Part shown: piece by piece, positions 1 through 8,513 of the stretch
How positions within the stretch are numbered: the first letter of the stretch is position 1
How the letters are laid out: the number at the start of each line of letters is the position of its first letter
Assembly: GCA_023474345.1 (NCBI GenBank)
Contig: JAMCXS010000012.1
Coordinates: 1 to 64,000 of the forward strand
From: Acidobacteriota bacterium
Lineage (GTDB): Bacteria; Acidobacteriota; Terriglobia; UBA7540
Direction of reading: 5' to 3'
DNA length: 64,000 nt
Notes under the pieces: model-generated
Seen by the model: the letters and a program-made list of their open reading frames with translations, nothing else
Database searches by the model: none
Told to the model about the DNA's origin: nothing
Position numbers and translations under genes: made by a program

Positions 1-1051
1 CGCCGCCACCAAATCCGCCCGCGCCGCCGTACCCATAGGTGCCCGTAGCGTCCATGCCCGCGCCGCCGCCGCCGCCAAATCCGCCGCTGCCACCGTTGCT
101 CCCGCCGGACTGGCCGCCTACTCCACCGCCCCCGCCGCCGCATGTAACAGAGGCACCGGAGGGAACGGCTACGCCGCCCCCGCCGCCACCATTCGCACCG
201 CCCGTGCCCCAGGGCTCTCCGCAATCGTACCCTGCCCCGCCGGCCGCCGCTCCCAAGGCAACAGTACCGTTCAAGCCGTTGACCGTGGTGCTGGTGTCAC
301 TTCCGCCAGTGGCCGCTACGCCCAGCCCGCCGCCACCGCCGAGTCCGTAGGCGGAACTCGACCCGCCATTGCCGCCCATGCCTCCGCCGCCCCCGAAGCC
401 GCTGCTGCTGCTGGTGGCCCCGCCCGCGCCGCCCGTGGCGTTGTTCGAGGAAAAGCTCACGTTCGAAAGCGTGACCGTGGCCTGGTTGGCCACAAAAATC
501 GCTCCGCCCAAGCCCGCGCCGCCGCCACCACCGTAATAACCGGCGCCGCCCGTGCCGCCCTGCGCTTCGCAGCCGCTGAAGGTCAGGTTCTCGATGGTGA
601 CGTTCACCGCAACCTGCGTGCTGCCCGAAAAGGTGCCAATAAAAAAACAACGGTAGGTATTGCCGCCGCTGATGGTGATGGTGGCGCCCGAGCCGTCAAT
701 GGTGAGTCCGTTGTCCTGGATGGCCGGAAGTTCGCTGGCCAGCGTGATCGTCCCGGAAAGCCCGGGAGAGAAATTGATGGTGTTCGTCCCGCCCCCCGTG
801 TTGGCCGTAATGATCGCCTCGCGCAGCGAGCCGGCTGGCGGAGTGGTCGCATTGTCCTCAGTGGTGGTGACGGTGTAGGTTGTTGCACGCAGAGAATAGG
901 CGGGAAGCAGGATAAGAGCCGCCAGTGCGGCCATTGTAACGCCGCTCAGCCGCAACAGAGATCTGTGGCCGGAACCTCCCCGGCTGTGACTTCCTTTAAG
1001 TCCACATGAATCTGCCGCAATCATCCCCGCTTCTTCAGCCGACATATTCAT
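1..1051 (-). CDS. Secreted glycine-rich beta-helix / PMP-like protein, 3' end missing
   Basis: This open frame starts at an ATG at 1051, behind a GGAGGGGAG Shine-Dalgarno stretch, and runs off the left edge with no stop (about 350 codons seen). Residues ~30-55 form a basic segment plus a hydrophobic stretch ending near LRATTYTV, consistent with a signal peptide. Next comes a region like CSLREA-type beta-helix proteins (SLREAI, then TINFSPGLSGTITL and LTIDGSGATITISGG). From ~residue 160 the chain is extremely glycine-rich, with PMP/autotransporter-like GGAI and FSSN motifs (GGAIFVAN, VSFSSNN). The glycine codons make the plus strand very C-rich. The family suggests a cell-surface or secreted right-handed beta-helix, but substrate and anchor cannot be judged because the C-terminus is outside the window. 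A second ATG at 1045 is possible. Confidence 0.8.
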   Translation of the reverse strand, partial: MNMSAEEAGMIAADSCGLKGSHSRGGSGHRSLLRLSGVTMAALAALILLPAYSLRATTYTVTTTEDNATTPPAGSLREAIITANTGGGTNTINFSPGLSGTITLASELPAIQDNGLTIDGSGATITISGGNTYRCFFIGTFSGSTQVAVNVTIENLTFSGCEAQGGTGGAGYYGGGGGAGLGGAIFVANQATVTLSNVSFSSNNATGGAGGATSSSSGFGGGGGMGGNGGSSSAYGLGGGGGLGVAATGGSDTSTTVNGLNGTVALGAAAGGAGYDCGEPWGTGGANGGGGGGVAVPSGASVTCGGGGGGVGGQSGGSNGGSGGFGGGGGAGMDATGTYGYGGAGGFGGG

Positions 1052-2055
1052 TACACTCCCCTCCCCGGTAGCAGGCTCAGGGCCCGAAAGCCCCTGCGCC
1101 TCTATCGCCCTTATCAATTCGTATCCTCAACATGAAGCGCCCCGCTCAGCGCACGATGGCCCCAGGGGATACCGTCTGCGCGCTCAAGCGAGTCTCACTT
1201 GAACCCAGGGAAAATACCGATGGCGAGGACAACGGTGCAGCGGTCGATGCCCACTTCCCCCTCCCAACGGATGAATTCAGTTTTCATACGTGAACTTGCC
1301 GCGCGCTCTGATCCACGCGTTTCCCGCTGCCGTGCCGGAGTGGCAGGAAAGAATACATAGAACTCCAGCGGAGATTCATTTTTCTATCATCCGCAACAGG
1401 CAGATGCAAGCAGTTTCTTGCAGGGTGGGCTCTTTGGCACGGCGCCACAAGGCCCATACGAGACGGCGGTCAGGAGCGTATTCGCGACGATTTCCGCGGG
1501 CAGCGCCCGGGTTAGCCGCTAGCCGCCGCACAGCCGCGTGCCCCCATGACTTTGTTCTGAACTCGCAATCTGCCGTCAGGCCCGGAAGGGCGACGGTAGC
1601 CGCGACACTGATTCTTGTGTCGCGGGTTCGTTCATCGTTGTGCGAGAATGCCCGCGACGGACAAAACACCGTCGCGGTTACCAATGCTTTTTTGGCTTAA
1701 TGCTGGGGCGGCGTCTCGTGATAGACTGCATGTGTAGGCTATAGGCACGCGGACATGTGTAAAATGGGACGAATGTGATTTTTGTGACATAAAGTGTCAA
1801 TTTAACAAGTAACCTATTATCAACCAGTTACATAAAGCCGTGGGTTTGAAAATAGCGTGTTCGCGCAAAAGTTGTTGCATTCCGGAACAGTGGGCAAAAA
1901 TTACAGGGTCTTCCCCGCCGACTGCCGCTACAGAAGTCTAGGACGGCATATGCAACCCTGCGCGTTTATGACAATCCGCAGAACTCATGTTTTAATGAGA
2001 TGTGACGATGCGCTATGGCGGTTGTGGAATTCTTCCATGAGGTTACCGGGCTGAA
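1052..2055. other. 1-kb stretch without a convincing gene
   Basis: This lies between two divergently oriented genes and must hold both promoters. Open frames near 1290-1700 on both strands overlap each other and lack family features or good ribosome sites. The part at 1740-1860 is AT-rich and could hold the promoter of the 2056 gene. Two hairpins at 1601-1677 are listed separately. I see nothing else that I can name. Confidence 0.5.
1601..1677. repeat. Two consecutive perfect hairpins
   Basis: CGCGACAC at 1601-1608 is the exact reverse complement of GTGTCGCG at 1617-1624, with an 8-nt loop. CCGCGACGG at 1652-1660 is the exact reverse complement of CCGTCGCGG at 1669-1677, also with an 8-nt loop. 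The two stems share the core CGCGAC. A short T-run (TTTTTT) follows at about 1688. They lie outside any recognised gene and could be a terminator or part of a structured RNA. Only the base pairing is observed. Confidence 0.55.
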
Positions 2056-3051
2056 ATGCGAAAGGGCGAACTTGTCATTTCGACAATTTTGGCGGCTCTT
2101 GTCATCTGCCTAGTTCTGGCGCTTCAACGCAACTGGCACGCGAACGGTCTGAAGAAAGTTGCTTCTTCCGCCGAACAGTTGGTGCTGGGGAAATCGACGC
2201 CGCCGGGGGGATACCCGGACATCCCGGGTTACCAGATGATTCACACTTACTATCTGGACCGCGAGTATCGAGCGGCGCTGTACAGGTCAAATTCCGTCAC
2301 CTTAGGATTTGCCCCTGGCCACCTGGTGATCTATAACCATGCGAACCAGCCTGTTTATAAGGTTGATACGCTCGAAGGCGCCCGGGAAGCGTGGACCGCA
2401 CTTTACGATTTCGCGGGGCGCCACGGATTACCGGTGCGGGGTGGAAGCCCTCGCCCCATTTACACCCGTGACCTTACCGCCGACGGTAAGCAGGAATTGG
2501 TTATTGGGCAATATTCAGGAGGGGATCGATGTTGCACCACTGTGACCGTTCTGGAAATCGAAAAGACTTCCCTCCGAACCATTGGCCGCATTGAAGGTTT
2601 AGGTGGCTGGCCCTTTGAGGACCTGGAAATCCGCAGGATCGGGCGAAGCCCACAGTGGGAATTGGTTGTTCACCGGCCGCAGATAACGGCCTGCGGATCG
2701 CGCGAAAACGCGGCTGACGTCATAGCGGTTTACGCTTACTCGGACGGGAAGTACACAGACCAGACTCTTCGTTTTTCCGAATATCTTCAAGGGGTTCTTC
2801 GAGAGAATCTGGCAAAGTGGTCCCGGGAGAAGAATCCTCCCCTCGGACTTCTCCAGTCGCTGGCCGCGCAGTACGGAGTTCTCGGCCAGCCCGATCGTGC
2901 CAAGAAGTTTTTCGCAGAGAACATGGCCCGCTTTCTTCCCCAAATGAAAGAGCAGGGTTTCGATCCCATCGCGTGCCGGGAGGACTTGGACAGCCTGGTT
3001 GATCGGCTTGCGAAACCTCAGTCCTCAACCAACTCTTCTCCGGCGCCCTGA
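2056..3051 (+). CDS. Hypothetical membrane-anchored or secreted protein
   Basis: I do not recognise this 331-aa protein. The N-terminus is MRKGEL followed by a strongly hydrophobic segment (~residues 7-24), then charged sequence, which fits an uncleaved signal anchor with the rest outside the inner membrane. Residues ~135-165 contain TRDLTADGKQELVIGQYSGG, which resembles one FG-GAP/VCBS-type calcium-loop repeat (DLTADGKQE), followed by a Cys pair (RCCTTVTVLE). Two more cysteines lie further on (ITACGS, DPIACR), so disulfides are possible. The C-terminal third is helical and charged. It ends 14 bp from the stop of the convergent E2 gene. Function unknown. Confidence 0.75.
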   Translation: MRKGELVISTILAALVICLVLALQRNWHANGLKKVASSAEQLVLGKSTPPGGYPDIPGYQMIHTYYLDREYRAALYRSNSVTLGFAPGHLVIYNHANQPVYKVDTLEGAREAWTALYDFAGRHGLPVRGGSPRPIYTRDLTADGKQELVIGQYSGGDRCCTTVTVLEIEKTSLRTIGRIEGLGGWPFEDLEIRRIGRSPQWELVVHRPQITACGSRENAADVIAVYAYSDGKYTDQTLRFSEYLQGVLRENLAKWSREKNPPLGLLQSLAAQYGVLGQPDRAKKFFAENMARFLPQMKEQGFDPIACREDLDSLVDRLAKPQSSTNSSPAP

Positions 3052-3065
3052 AGCCAGAGGCGCTT

Positions 3066-4322
3066 TTACAGCACCGGTTCCTGCCAGTTCTCCAACCTGT
3101 CTTTCAGATAGGCCATGAATTGGTCAGCCACAGCGCCATCGATTACCCTGTGGTCAAAGGTGAGCGCCAGGTAAGCCATGGGCCGAATAGCGATGGCATC
3201 ATTCCGGACCACGGGCCGCTTCTCAATGGCGCCGACTCCCAGGATTGCCACCTGCGGCTGGTGAATGATCGGCGTCCCGAAAAGACTGCCAAAAACGCCT
3301 GGATTCGTCAGAGTAAAGGTGCCTTCCTGCACGTCTTCCACACTCAGCCGCTTTGAGCGCGCCCGGTCGGCGAGGTCCTGGATGGCGCGGGCGATGCCGA
3401 GGAAGTTCTTCTCCTCCGCGTGCTTGATTACCGGCACGATCAATCCGGTTTCGAGCGCGACGGCGATTCCGAAATTGATCGCGCGCTTGTATACAATGTT
3501 CGTGCCTTCAATCGAAGAGTTAAAGATGGGAAAGCACTTGATTGCCTCGATGGCGGCCTGGACAAAGAAAGGCGTGTAGGTCAGCTTCAGGCCTTCGCTA
3601 CGCTCGAATTCCTCCGCCATGCGCTCGCGGACGGTGACGATCTTCGTCATTTCGGCCTCGAACACTGTGGTAACGTGCGCCGAGGTCTTCTTGCTGGCCA
3701 GCATGTGTTCGGCAATCTGGCGGCGGATGGGTGTCATCGGGACAATATGGGTTGGTCCGGTGAACTCAATGTGTTCCGGCGCCGGCCCACGCACAATTGA
3801 AAATCCGGCGGCTTCTGCTGCTATCCCTGCCGGAACCACGACTTCACTTTCAGGCGCAGTTTTTCGAGCCAGGAAGGTGAGAATGTCCTTTTTGCTGATC
3901 CTTCCACCCAAGCCTGTTCCCTGAATGTGGTTTAGGTCCACGTTATGCTCGCGGGCGATGCGCCGCACCAAGGGTGAGGAACGAATCTTCTTGCCGGGAC
4001 GAGGGGTACGCTCAGGTGCCGTCTGGGCTGGCACCTCGGATTCGATCCTTGCCGGACTTGGTTTGGCTTGCGCTTCGGCAGGGCCTTCACGCTCGATAAC
4101 GGCGACCACCGTATTGACTGCTACGGTTTCGTTCTCGGATGCCAGGATCTTTGAGAGAACGCCCGTGGCGGGCGACGGGATTTCCGCATCAACTTTGTCC
4201 GTGGTAATTTCAAACAAGGGTTCGTCGCGCTCAACTCGATCCCCGGCTTTTTTCAGCCACTTAATGATCGTCCCTTCGGCGACGCTTTCCCCCATCTGGG
4301 GCATCACGACATTTGTGGGCAT
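3066..4322 (-). CDS. 2-oxoacid dehydrogenase E2, dihydrolipoyl acyltransferase
   Basis: E2 is the lipoyl-bearing core of a 2-oxoacid dehydrogenase complex and transfers the acyl group from E1 to CoA. With start MPTNVVMPQMGES at 4322 it has 418 aa. A single lipoyl domain covers ~1-77 (ITTDKVDAE, lipoyl Lys43). A peripheral subunit-binding domain follows at ~115-150 (SPLVRRIAREHNVDL, GTGLGGRISKKD), and the catalytic domain carries the C-terminal DHRVIDG motif. An in-frame ATG four codons upstream (4334) is possible, but AGAGGA sits just before 4322. It is the last gene of the operon, about 110 bp after E1beta. Substrate (pyruvate or branched-chain oxoacids) cannot be fixed from sequence; separate E1alpha and E1beta genes fit a PDH or BCDH type. 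Confidence 0.95.
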   Translation of the reverse strand: MPTNVVMPQMGESVAEGTIIKWLKKAGDRVERDEPLFEITTDKVDAEIPSPATGVLSKILASENETVAVNTVVAVIEREGPAEAQAKPSPARIESEVPAQTAPERTPRPGKKIRSSPLVRRIAREHNVDLNHIQGTGLGGRISKKDILTFLARKTAPESEVVVPAGIAAEAAGFSIVRGPAPEHIEFTGPTHIVPMTPIRRQIAEHMLASKKTSAHVTTVFEAEMTKIVTVRERMAEEFERSEGLKLTYTPFFVQAAIEAIKCFPIFNSSIEGTNIVYKRAINFGIAVALETGLIVPVIKHAEEKNFLGIARAIQDLADRARSKRLSVEDVQEGTFTLTNPGVFGSLFGTPIIHQPQVAILGVGAIEKRPVVRNDAIAIRPMAYLALTFDHRVIDGAVADQFMAYLKDRLENWQEPVL

Positions 4323-4435
4323 CAGTCCTCTCATAAGGAGTCAAAAAGATGAACGTCTTCTCCGATTCCTGGCTGACTAACCTGGCATTCCATGGGCGGC
4401 GATACCTCCTCAGCCCCAGTCTGCAATCCTTAAGA

Positions 4436-5410
4436 CTAATAGGCTGCCAGCTTCCGCGCTGCTTCGACCACTTTCTGCACGCCCGGCAGAAAATAATCTT
4501 CGAGCGGCGGCGAAAAGGGAACCGGAGTGTCCGGCGCCGTTACGCGTACGACAGGACCATCCAAATCCTCGAATGCCTTCTCAGTGATCATCGCCGCAAG
4601 TTCACCTGCCATACCGCCAATACGCGTATCTTCGTGCAGCAGCATCACTTTGCTGCACTTGCGCACACTGGCCAGGATGCATTGCTCATCGTACGGCAAC
4701 AGGGTTCGGAGGTCAACGACCTCCACCGAGATACCCTCCGTCATGAGCTGACCGGCTGCTTCGAGGGCTGTCCGGACCATCGCACCGTAAGTGATGATAG
4801 CAAGGTCGCTGCCCTCGCGCCGAACCGCAGCTTTACCGAGCGGCACAACATAATCTTCCTCAGGGACTTCGTCCTTCACGCGGCGATACAAATACTTGTG
4901 CTCGAAAAAAATGACGGGATTATCATCGCGGATCGAAGCTTTGATCAAGCCCTTGGCATCGTAAGCTGTGGCCGGAACCACCACCTTGAGGCCGGGCGTG
5001 TGTACGAACCACATTTCATTGGACTGCGAGTGAAAGGGCCCTCCATGCACTCCCGCGCCGGCTGGGCCACGAATCACCAGCGGAACTCGCGCTCCCCAAC
5101 GGTAGTGGATCTTGGCTGCCATATTGACGATCTGGTCGAATCCGCAGGAAATGAAATCCATGAACTGCATTTCCGCCACCGGGCGCATGCCCATCAACGC
5201 CGCTCCTACCGCGGCTCCGACGATGGCGGACTCCGAGATGGGCGTGTCGATAACGCGCTCATCGCCGAATCTTTCGAGCAGCCCGGCCGTGACCTTGAAT
5301 GCGCCACCGTAAGCGGCAATATCTTCCCCGAGCAGGAAAACGGAGGCATCGCGCTCCATCTCTTCCCAGATTCCTTGCCGGATTGCTTCGAGGTAAGTCA
5401 GTATGGCCAC
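4436..5410 (-). CDS. 2-oxoacid dehydrogenase E1 beta subunit
   Basis: This 324-aa protein is the beta subunit of heterotetrameric thiamine-diphosphate-dependent E1, which decarboxylates the 2-oxoacid and acylates lipoyl-E2. Family segments are clear: FLLGEDIAAYGG, RVIDTPISESAIVGAAVGAAL, the RGPAGAGVHGGPFHSQS loop and EVVDLRTLLPYD. Length is normal for PdhB/BkdB-type proteins. The start is GTG at 5410 (GTG GCC ATA CTG) with only a weak ribosome site. It sits between E1alpha (124 bp upstream) and E2 on the same strand. Confidence 0.95.
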   Translation of the reverse strand: MAILTYLEAIRQGIWEEMERDASVFLLGEDIAAYGGAFKVTAGLLERFGDERVIDTPISESAIVGAAVGAALMGMRPVAEMQFMDFISCGFDQIVNMAAKIHYRWGARVPLVIRGPAGAGVHGGPFHSQSNEMWFVHTPGLKVVVPATAYDAKGLIKASIRDDNPVIFFEHKYLYRRVKDEVPEEDYVVPLGKAAVRREGSDLAIITYGAMVRTALEAAGQLMTEGISVEVVDLRTLLPYDEQCILASVRKCSKVMLLHEDTRIGGMAGELAAMITEKAFEDLDGPVVRVTAPDTPVPFSPPLEDYFLPGVQKVVEAARKLAAY

Positions 5411-5534
5411 GGATTTCGCTCAATTAACCTAAGTGTAGTGCGCCACAGATGAATTTACAGGCATAGCGCCACCCTTTAGGGCGGCACGTCTGGCTTAAGC
5501 CCGGCATGCTTTCGGCTCGCCGAGCGTTCATCCG

Positions 5535-6590
5535 TCAGCGGCTTGACTCCTTCCACCAGCAGTCCGGACCGCAATAGACGCCCTCCGCCGCACTCGCGCC
5601 CTCGGGAAGCGGGCTTGATTCGGCATACGCGACTGCGTCATCGACTTGCTCTGTGACTTCAGCGCCCAAGCGCTCGATCTGTTTTTCGGTCAGGAACCGT
5701 TTTGCGAGCAGGAATTTTTCGAATCTTGCAATCGGGTCTTTCTGTTTCCACTGTTCGAAAAGCTCGTGCGGAACGTACTCAGCCGCATCGTGCGCCGAAT
5801 GCCCGCTCATCCGGAAGGTCTTGCATTCGATAAAGCTCGGGCCTTCGCCCCGCCGGCCGCGAGCGATAGCCTCAGCCACCACCGAAAAGACCGCCAGGAT
5901 GTCGTTACCGTCCACGACGATTCCCGGCATGCCATAGGCGGCGCCGCGTACGGCAAGATCCTTTACCGCGTACTGTTTGGAAGTGGGCGTGGAGTACGCG
6001 TAAGCATTGTTGTTACAAATGAAGATGACCGGAAGCTTCATGACCCCGGCCATGTTCATGGCTTCGTGGACGTCGCCTCGGCTGCTGGTCCCTTCGCCAA
6101 AGTGGACCAGGGCCACATTGTTTTTGCCGCGCCGCTTCAACACCATGGCCACGCCGCAGGCCACCGGACAAGTGTCGCCAAGATGCGAAATGATTGGAAT
6201 CACGCCCCGGTTGACATCGCCGATATGTAAGGTATTGTCTCGTCCCCGCGTGGGGCCATTTGCCCGGCCCATCCAGTTGCAGAGGATCTGCCGGAGGGTG
6301 AAGCCGCGAATCAGGAAGCAGGAGAAATCCCGGTGGCTCGGCAACACCACGTCTCCTTCCACAAGCTGGATTGCCGAGCCAACGCCGATGGCTTCCTGGC
6401 CGCGGCCTACATAGACGCCTCCCACAATTTTCCCTTGGCGGTACAGGACTTGCTCGATCCGTGACTCAGCTTCGCGGGTCAGCTTCAGGTAGTAGAGCAT
6501 CCGCTCCAGAAGCTGTGGATCAGGGCCAGGAGTTTTTTTTCGGTCGGTTCTCGACTTTGCCAATGGTGAAGCGCCTCGGGCTGTTTCCAT
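5535..6590 (-). CDS. 2-oxoacid dehydrogenase E1 alpha subunit
   Basis: This is the thiamine-diphosphate-binding alpha subunit of E1, about 351 aa from the ATG at 6590; a TTG one codon upstream is also open. The ThDP/Mg motif reads GEGTSSRGDVHEAMN followed by ICNNN about thirty residues from its start; here the canonical GDG is GEG. Other family marks are PSHRDFSCFLIRGF, the TRGRDNTLHIGD region and the SGHSAHDAAEYVP loop, whose serines are phosphorylated in eukaryotic homologues. The gene lies between lipB and E1beta. The 124 bp that separate it from E1beta contain a small hairpin (GCCACCC / GGGCGGC, near 5467-5485). Confidence 0.94.
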   Translation of the reverse strand: METARGASPLAKSRTDRKKTPGPDPQLLERMLYYLKLTREAESRIEQVLYRQGKIVGGVYVGRGQEAIGVGSAIQLVEGDVVLPSHRDFSCFLIRGFTLRQILCNWMGRANGPTRGRDNTLHIGDVNRGVIPIISHLGDTCPVACGVAMVLKRRGKNNVALVHFGEGTSSRGDVHEAMNMAGVMKLPVIFICNNNAYAYSTPTSKQYAVKDLAVRGAAYGMPGIVVDGNDILAVFSVVAEAIARGRRGEGPSFIECKTFRMSGHSAHDAAEYVPHELFEQWKQKDPIARFEKFLLAKRFLTEKQIERLGAEVTEQVDDAVAYAESSPLPEGASAAEGVYCGPDCWWKESSR

Positions 6591-6667
6591 CAATTTCGTC
6601 CCACCGAAAGCGTGGTTTTCAACAGAAGAACAAACATCTCAGATGGTGAGCGCGTCTACCGGATCAA

Positions 6668-7360
6668 TTATCCTCGTGCGGGAGCATGATCTTCTGAGGG
6701 AACGTAGATCATCTCCAGACCAAACACCTCGCCGAAGGCCGGAATGACACGGTCGACAATGGTGTCCATGGGTACCGGATGACCCAGAAGCTTCTCAAGC
6801 GAAGTCACTCCTTTGTCATGCAATCCGCAAGGCACAATCCAGTTAAAGTATCCGAGGTCGGTATTCACGTTAAAAGCAAACCCGTGTGAAGTTACCCAGC
6901 GGGAGACGTGCACGCCCATTGCCACCAGCTTATCGTTGCCTACCCAAACCCCGGTGGCATGGGGGGTCCGTGCTGCCGTGATTCCGAATTCCTCGGCAAC
7001 TCGAATAAACACTTCCTCCAGCGAGCGCATGTACCAGCCAAGGTCTCTCCGGTGCTGTTTGAGGTCAAGAACCGGGTATCCTACCAACTGGCCGGGGCCA
7101 TGATACGTTACGTCACCGCCTCGATCTGTTTCAAAGACTTCGGCCCCCAGCTGCAACAGCCGTTCGCTTGAGAACAAGAGATTTTCGCGCTTGGCATTGC
7201 GCCCAAGTGTATAGACGTGAGGATGTTCCAGGAGAAGCAGGGTGTCTGGAATGCTTCCTGCCTTGCGTGCGGCAACCCGAGCTTGCTGCAACTTCAGCCC
7301 ATCCGAGTAATTCACTATTCCCAATTGTTCAACCCGGCAGAGCATTTGGAAGGCGTTCAA
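6668..7360 (-). CDS. lipB: Octanoyl-[acyl-carrier protein]:protein octanoyltransferase
   Basis: LipB moves the octanoyl group from acyl-carrier protein to E2 and GcvH apo-domains, the first step of endogenous lipoate synthesis. The 230-aa protein has the family's HPHVYTLGR segment, the RGGDVTYHGPGQLVGYP block, and the catalytic pair Lys144 (GNDKLVAMGV) and Cys178 (IVPCGLHDKGVTSL). The start is a TTG at 7360 behind GGAAAG; an in-frame ATG five codons later is the alternative. It lies in the operon of the complex it modifies, 77 bp upstream of E1alpha. Its first 55 codons also occur in the chimeric copy upstream (see 7407-8513). Confidence 0.96.
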   Translation of the reverse strand: MNAFQMLCRVEQLGIVNYSDGLKLQQARVAARKAGSIPDTLLLLEHPHVYTLGRNAKRENLLFSSERLLQLGAEVFETDRGGDVTYHGPGQLVGYPVLDLKQHRRDLGWYMRSLEEVFIRVAEEFGITAARTPHATGVWVGNDKLVAMGVHVSRWVTSHGFAFNVNTDLGYFNWIVPCGLHDKGVTSLEKLLGHPVPMDTIVDRVIPAFGEVFGLEMIYVPSEDHAPARG

Positions 7361-8349
7361 CCTCTGCTTTCCTGACCGGCAATCGCATTACTCCGATGGT
7401 GACGTATCAAATGTGGATCGCCCTGCCAAAGACGGCGTGCGCCGCTTCAGGTACAGCCTCCGTAAGTGTGGGGTGCGGGTGGATCGTGTGCTCCAAATCT
7501 TCAACCGTTCCTTCCAGGCGCATGACCGTGACAGCCTCGGCAATCATTTCCGTCACCCTCGGGCCGATCATGTGCACGCCCAGGATCTCGCCATAGCGTT
7601 CATCGCTGACAATTTTGACAAAGCCCGCTTGGGAACCCAGGATCGCTGCCTTGCTATTGCCCGCAAAGGGAAATTTCCCTACCTTCACGTTGTGTCCGTT
7701 CTCGCGAGCCTGGCGTTCCGTAAGGCCCACGCTGGAGACTTCCGGTTCGCAATAAGTGCAGTTTGGCACCTGGTGGTAGTTAATCGGCTCAGCAGGTTTC
7801 CCCGCCGCATGCGTCACAGCCACAATCCCTTCCATCGATCCGACATGCGCCAGCAGCGGGCTTCCGGCCACAAGATCCCCGATGGCGTAAACCCCGGGCT
7901 CATCCGTGCGCATGTAAGGATCAACCTTGACAAATCCCCGCTCCAACTTGACCCGCGTCTTCTCCAAGCCGATGTTCTGAGTGTTTGGATCCCGGCCCAC
8001 CGCAACCAGGCAAGTCTCCGCATCAAGCTTCTGAGTTTTCCCTTGGGCGTCGGTGAACTCCACAGAAACGCCCTTGGCACCCTTGGTGACTTTCTGGACC
8101 TTGGCCCCCGTGGAAACTTTGATTCCTTGCTTCTTGAACGCCTTCTCAAGTTCGGCGGAGATTTCCTCATCTTCGAGCGGCACCACGCGCGGCAGCATTT
8201 CAATGATCGTTACTTCGGTTCCGAATCGGTGGAAGATTGAAGCGAATTCTACGCCGACCGCTCCCGAGCCGATAACAATCATCGATTTCGGAATTTCCTG
8301 GAGATTCAGGATTTCCTTGTTGGTCAGAATGGTCTTGGAATCCGGCTCA
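7197..8349. repeat. 1,153-bp tandem direct duplication, copy 1
   Basis: The block 7197-8349 recurs immediately as 8350-9502. Every stretch I compared is identical, including long open frames in several phases, at a constant offset of 1,153 bp. The block holds the 5' end of lipB, the lipB-lpd intergenic region and the 3' two thirds of lpd. The dinucleotide CA occurs at 7195-7196, 8348-8349 and 9501-9502, so the junction used at most 2 bp of homology. Confidence 0.95.
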
Positions 8350-8513
8350 TTGCGCCCAAGTGTATAGACGTGAGGATGTTCCAGGAGAAGCAGGGTGTCT
8401 GGAATGCTTCCTGCCTTGCGTGCGGCAACCCGAGCTTGCTGCAACTTCAGCCCATCCGAGTAATTCACTATTCCCAATTGTTCAACCCGGCAGAGCATTT
8501 GGAAGGCGTTCAA
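7407..8513 (-). pseudogene. Chimeric lipB'-'lpd open frame made by the duplication
   Basis: This 368-codon frame is LipB residues 1-55 joined in frame to Lpd residues 157-469 (the junction reads TLGRN-EPDSK). It has the same upstream sequence and TTG start as intact lipB, so it can be translated. The product lacks the whole LipB active site and, from Lpd, the N-terminal FAD-binding glycine motif and the redox CxxxxC. It keeps the NAD-binding GSGAVGVEFA motif and the dimerisation domain. I expect no enzymatic activity, but it could form mixed dimers with Lpd. Both parent genes remain whole on either side. Confidence 0.9.

Noticed and set aside
39-350. Proline-rich plus-strand open frame at the left edge
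   Set aside because: Runs of Pro are the antisense reading of the glycine-rich protein on the minus strand.
1061-1105. Possible c-di-GMP riboswitch upstream of the glycine-rich gene (CAGGGGC / GGCCCTG hairpin, GCTACCGGG)
   Set aside because: Only one imperfect hairpin is visible. The conserved GEMM-I core and second stem are not, so I could not support it.
4349-5452. 367-codon plus-strand open frame opposite the E2/E1beta genes
   Set aside because: It is antisense to genes with strong family motifs, has no ribosome site and a composition typical of a mirror frame in GC-rich DNA.
7413-8240. 275-codon plus-strand frame occurring twice (also 8566-9393)
   Set aside because: It is an antisense frame to lpd, repeated only because the DNA is duplicated. 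It helped to confirm that the two copies are identical.
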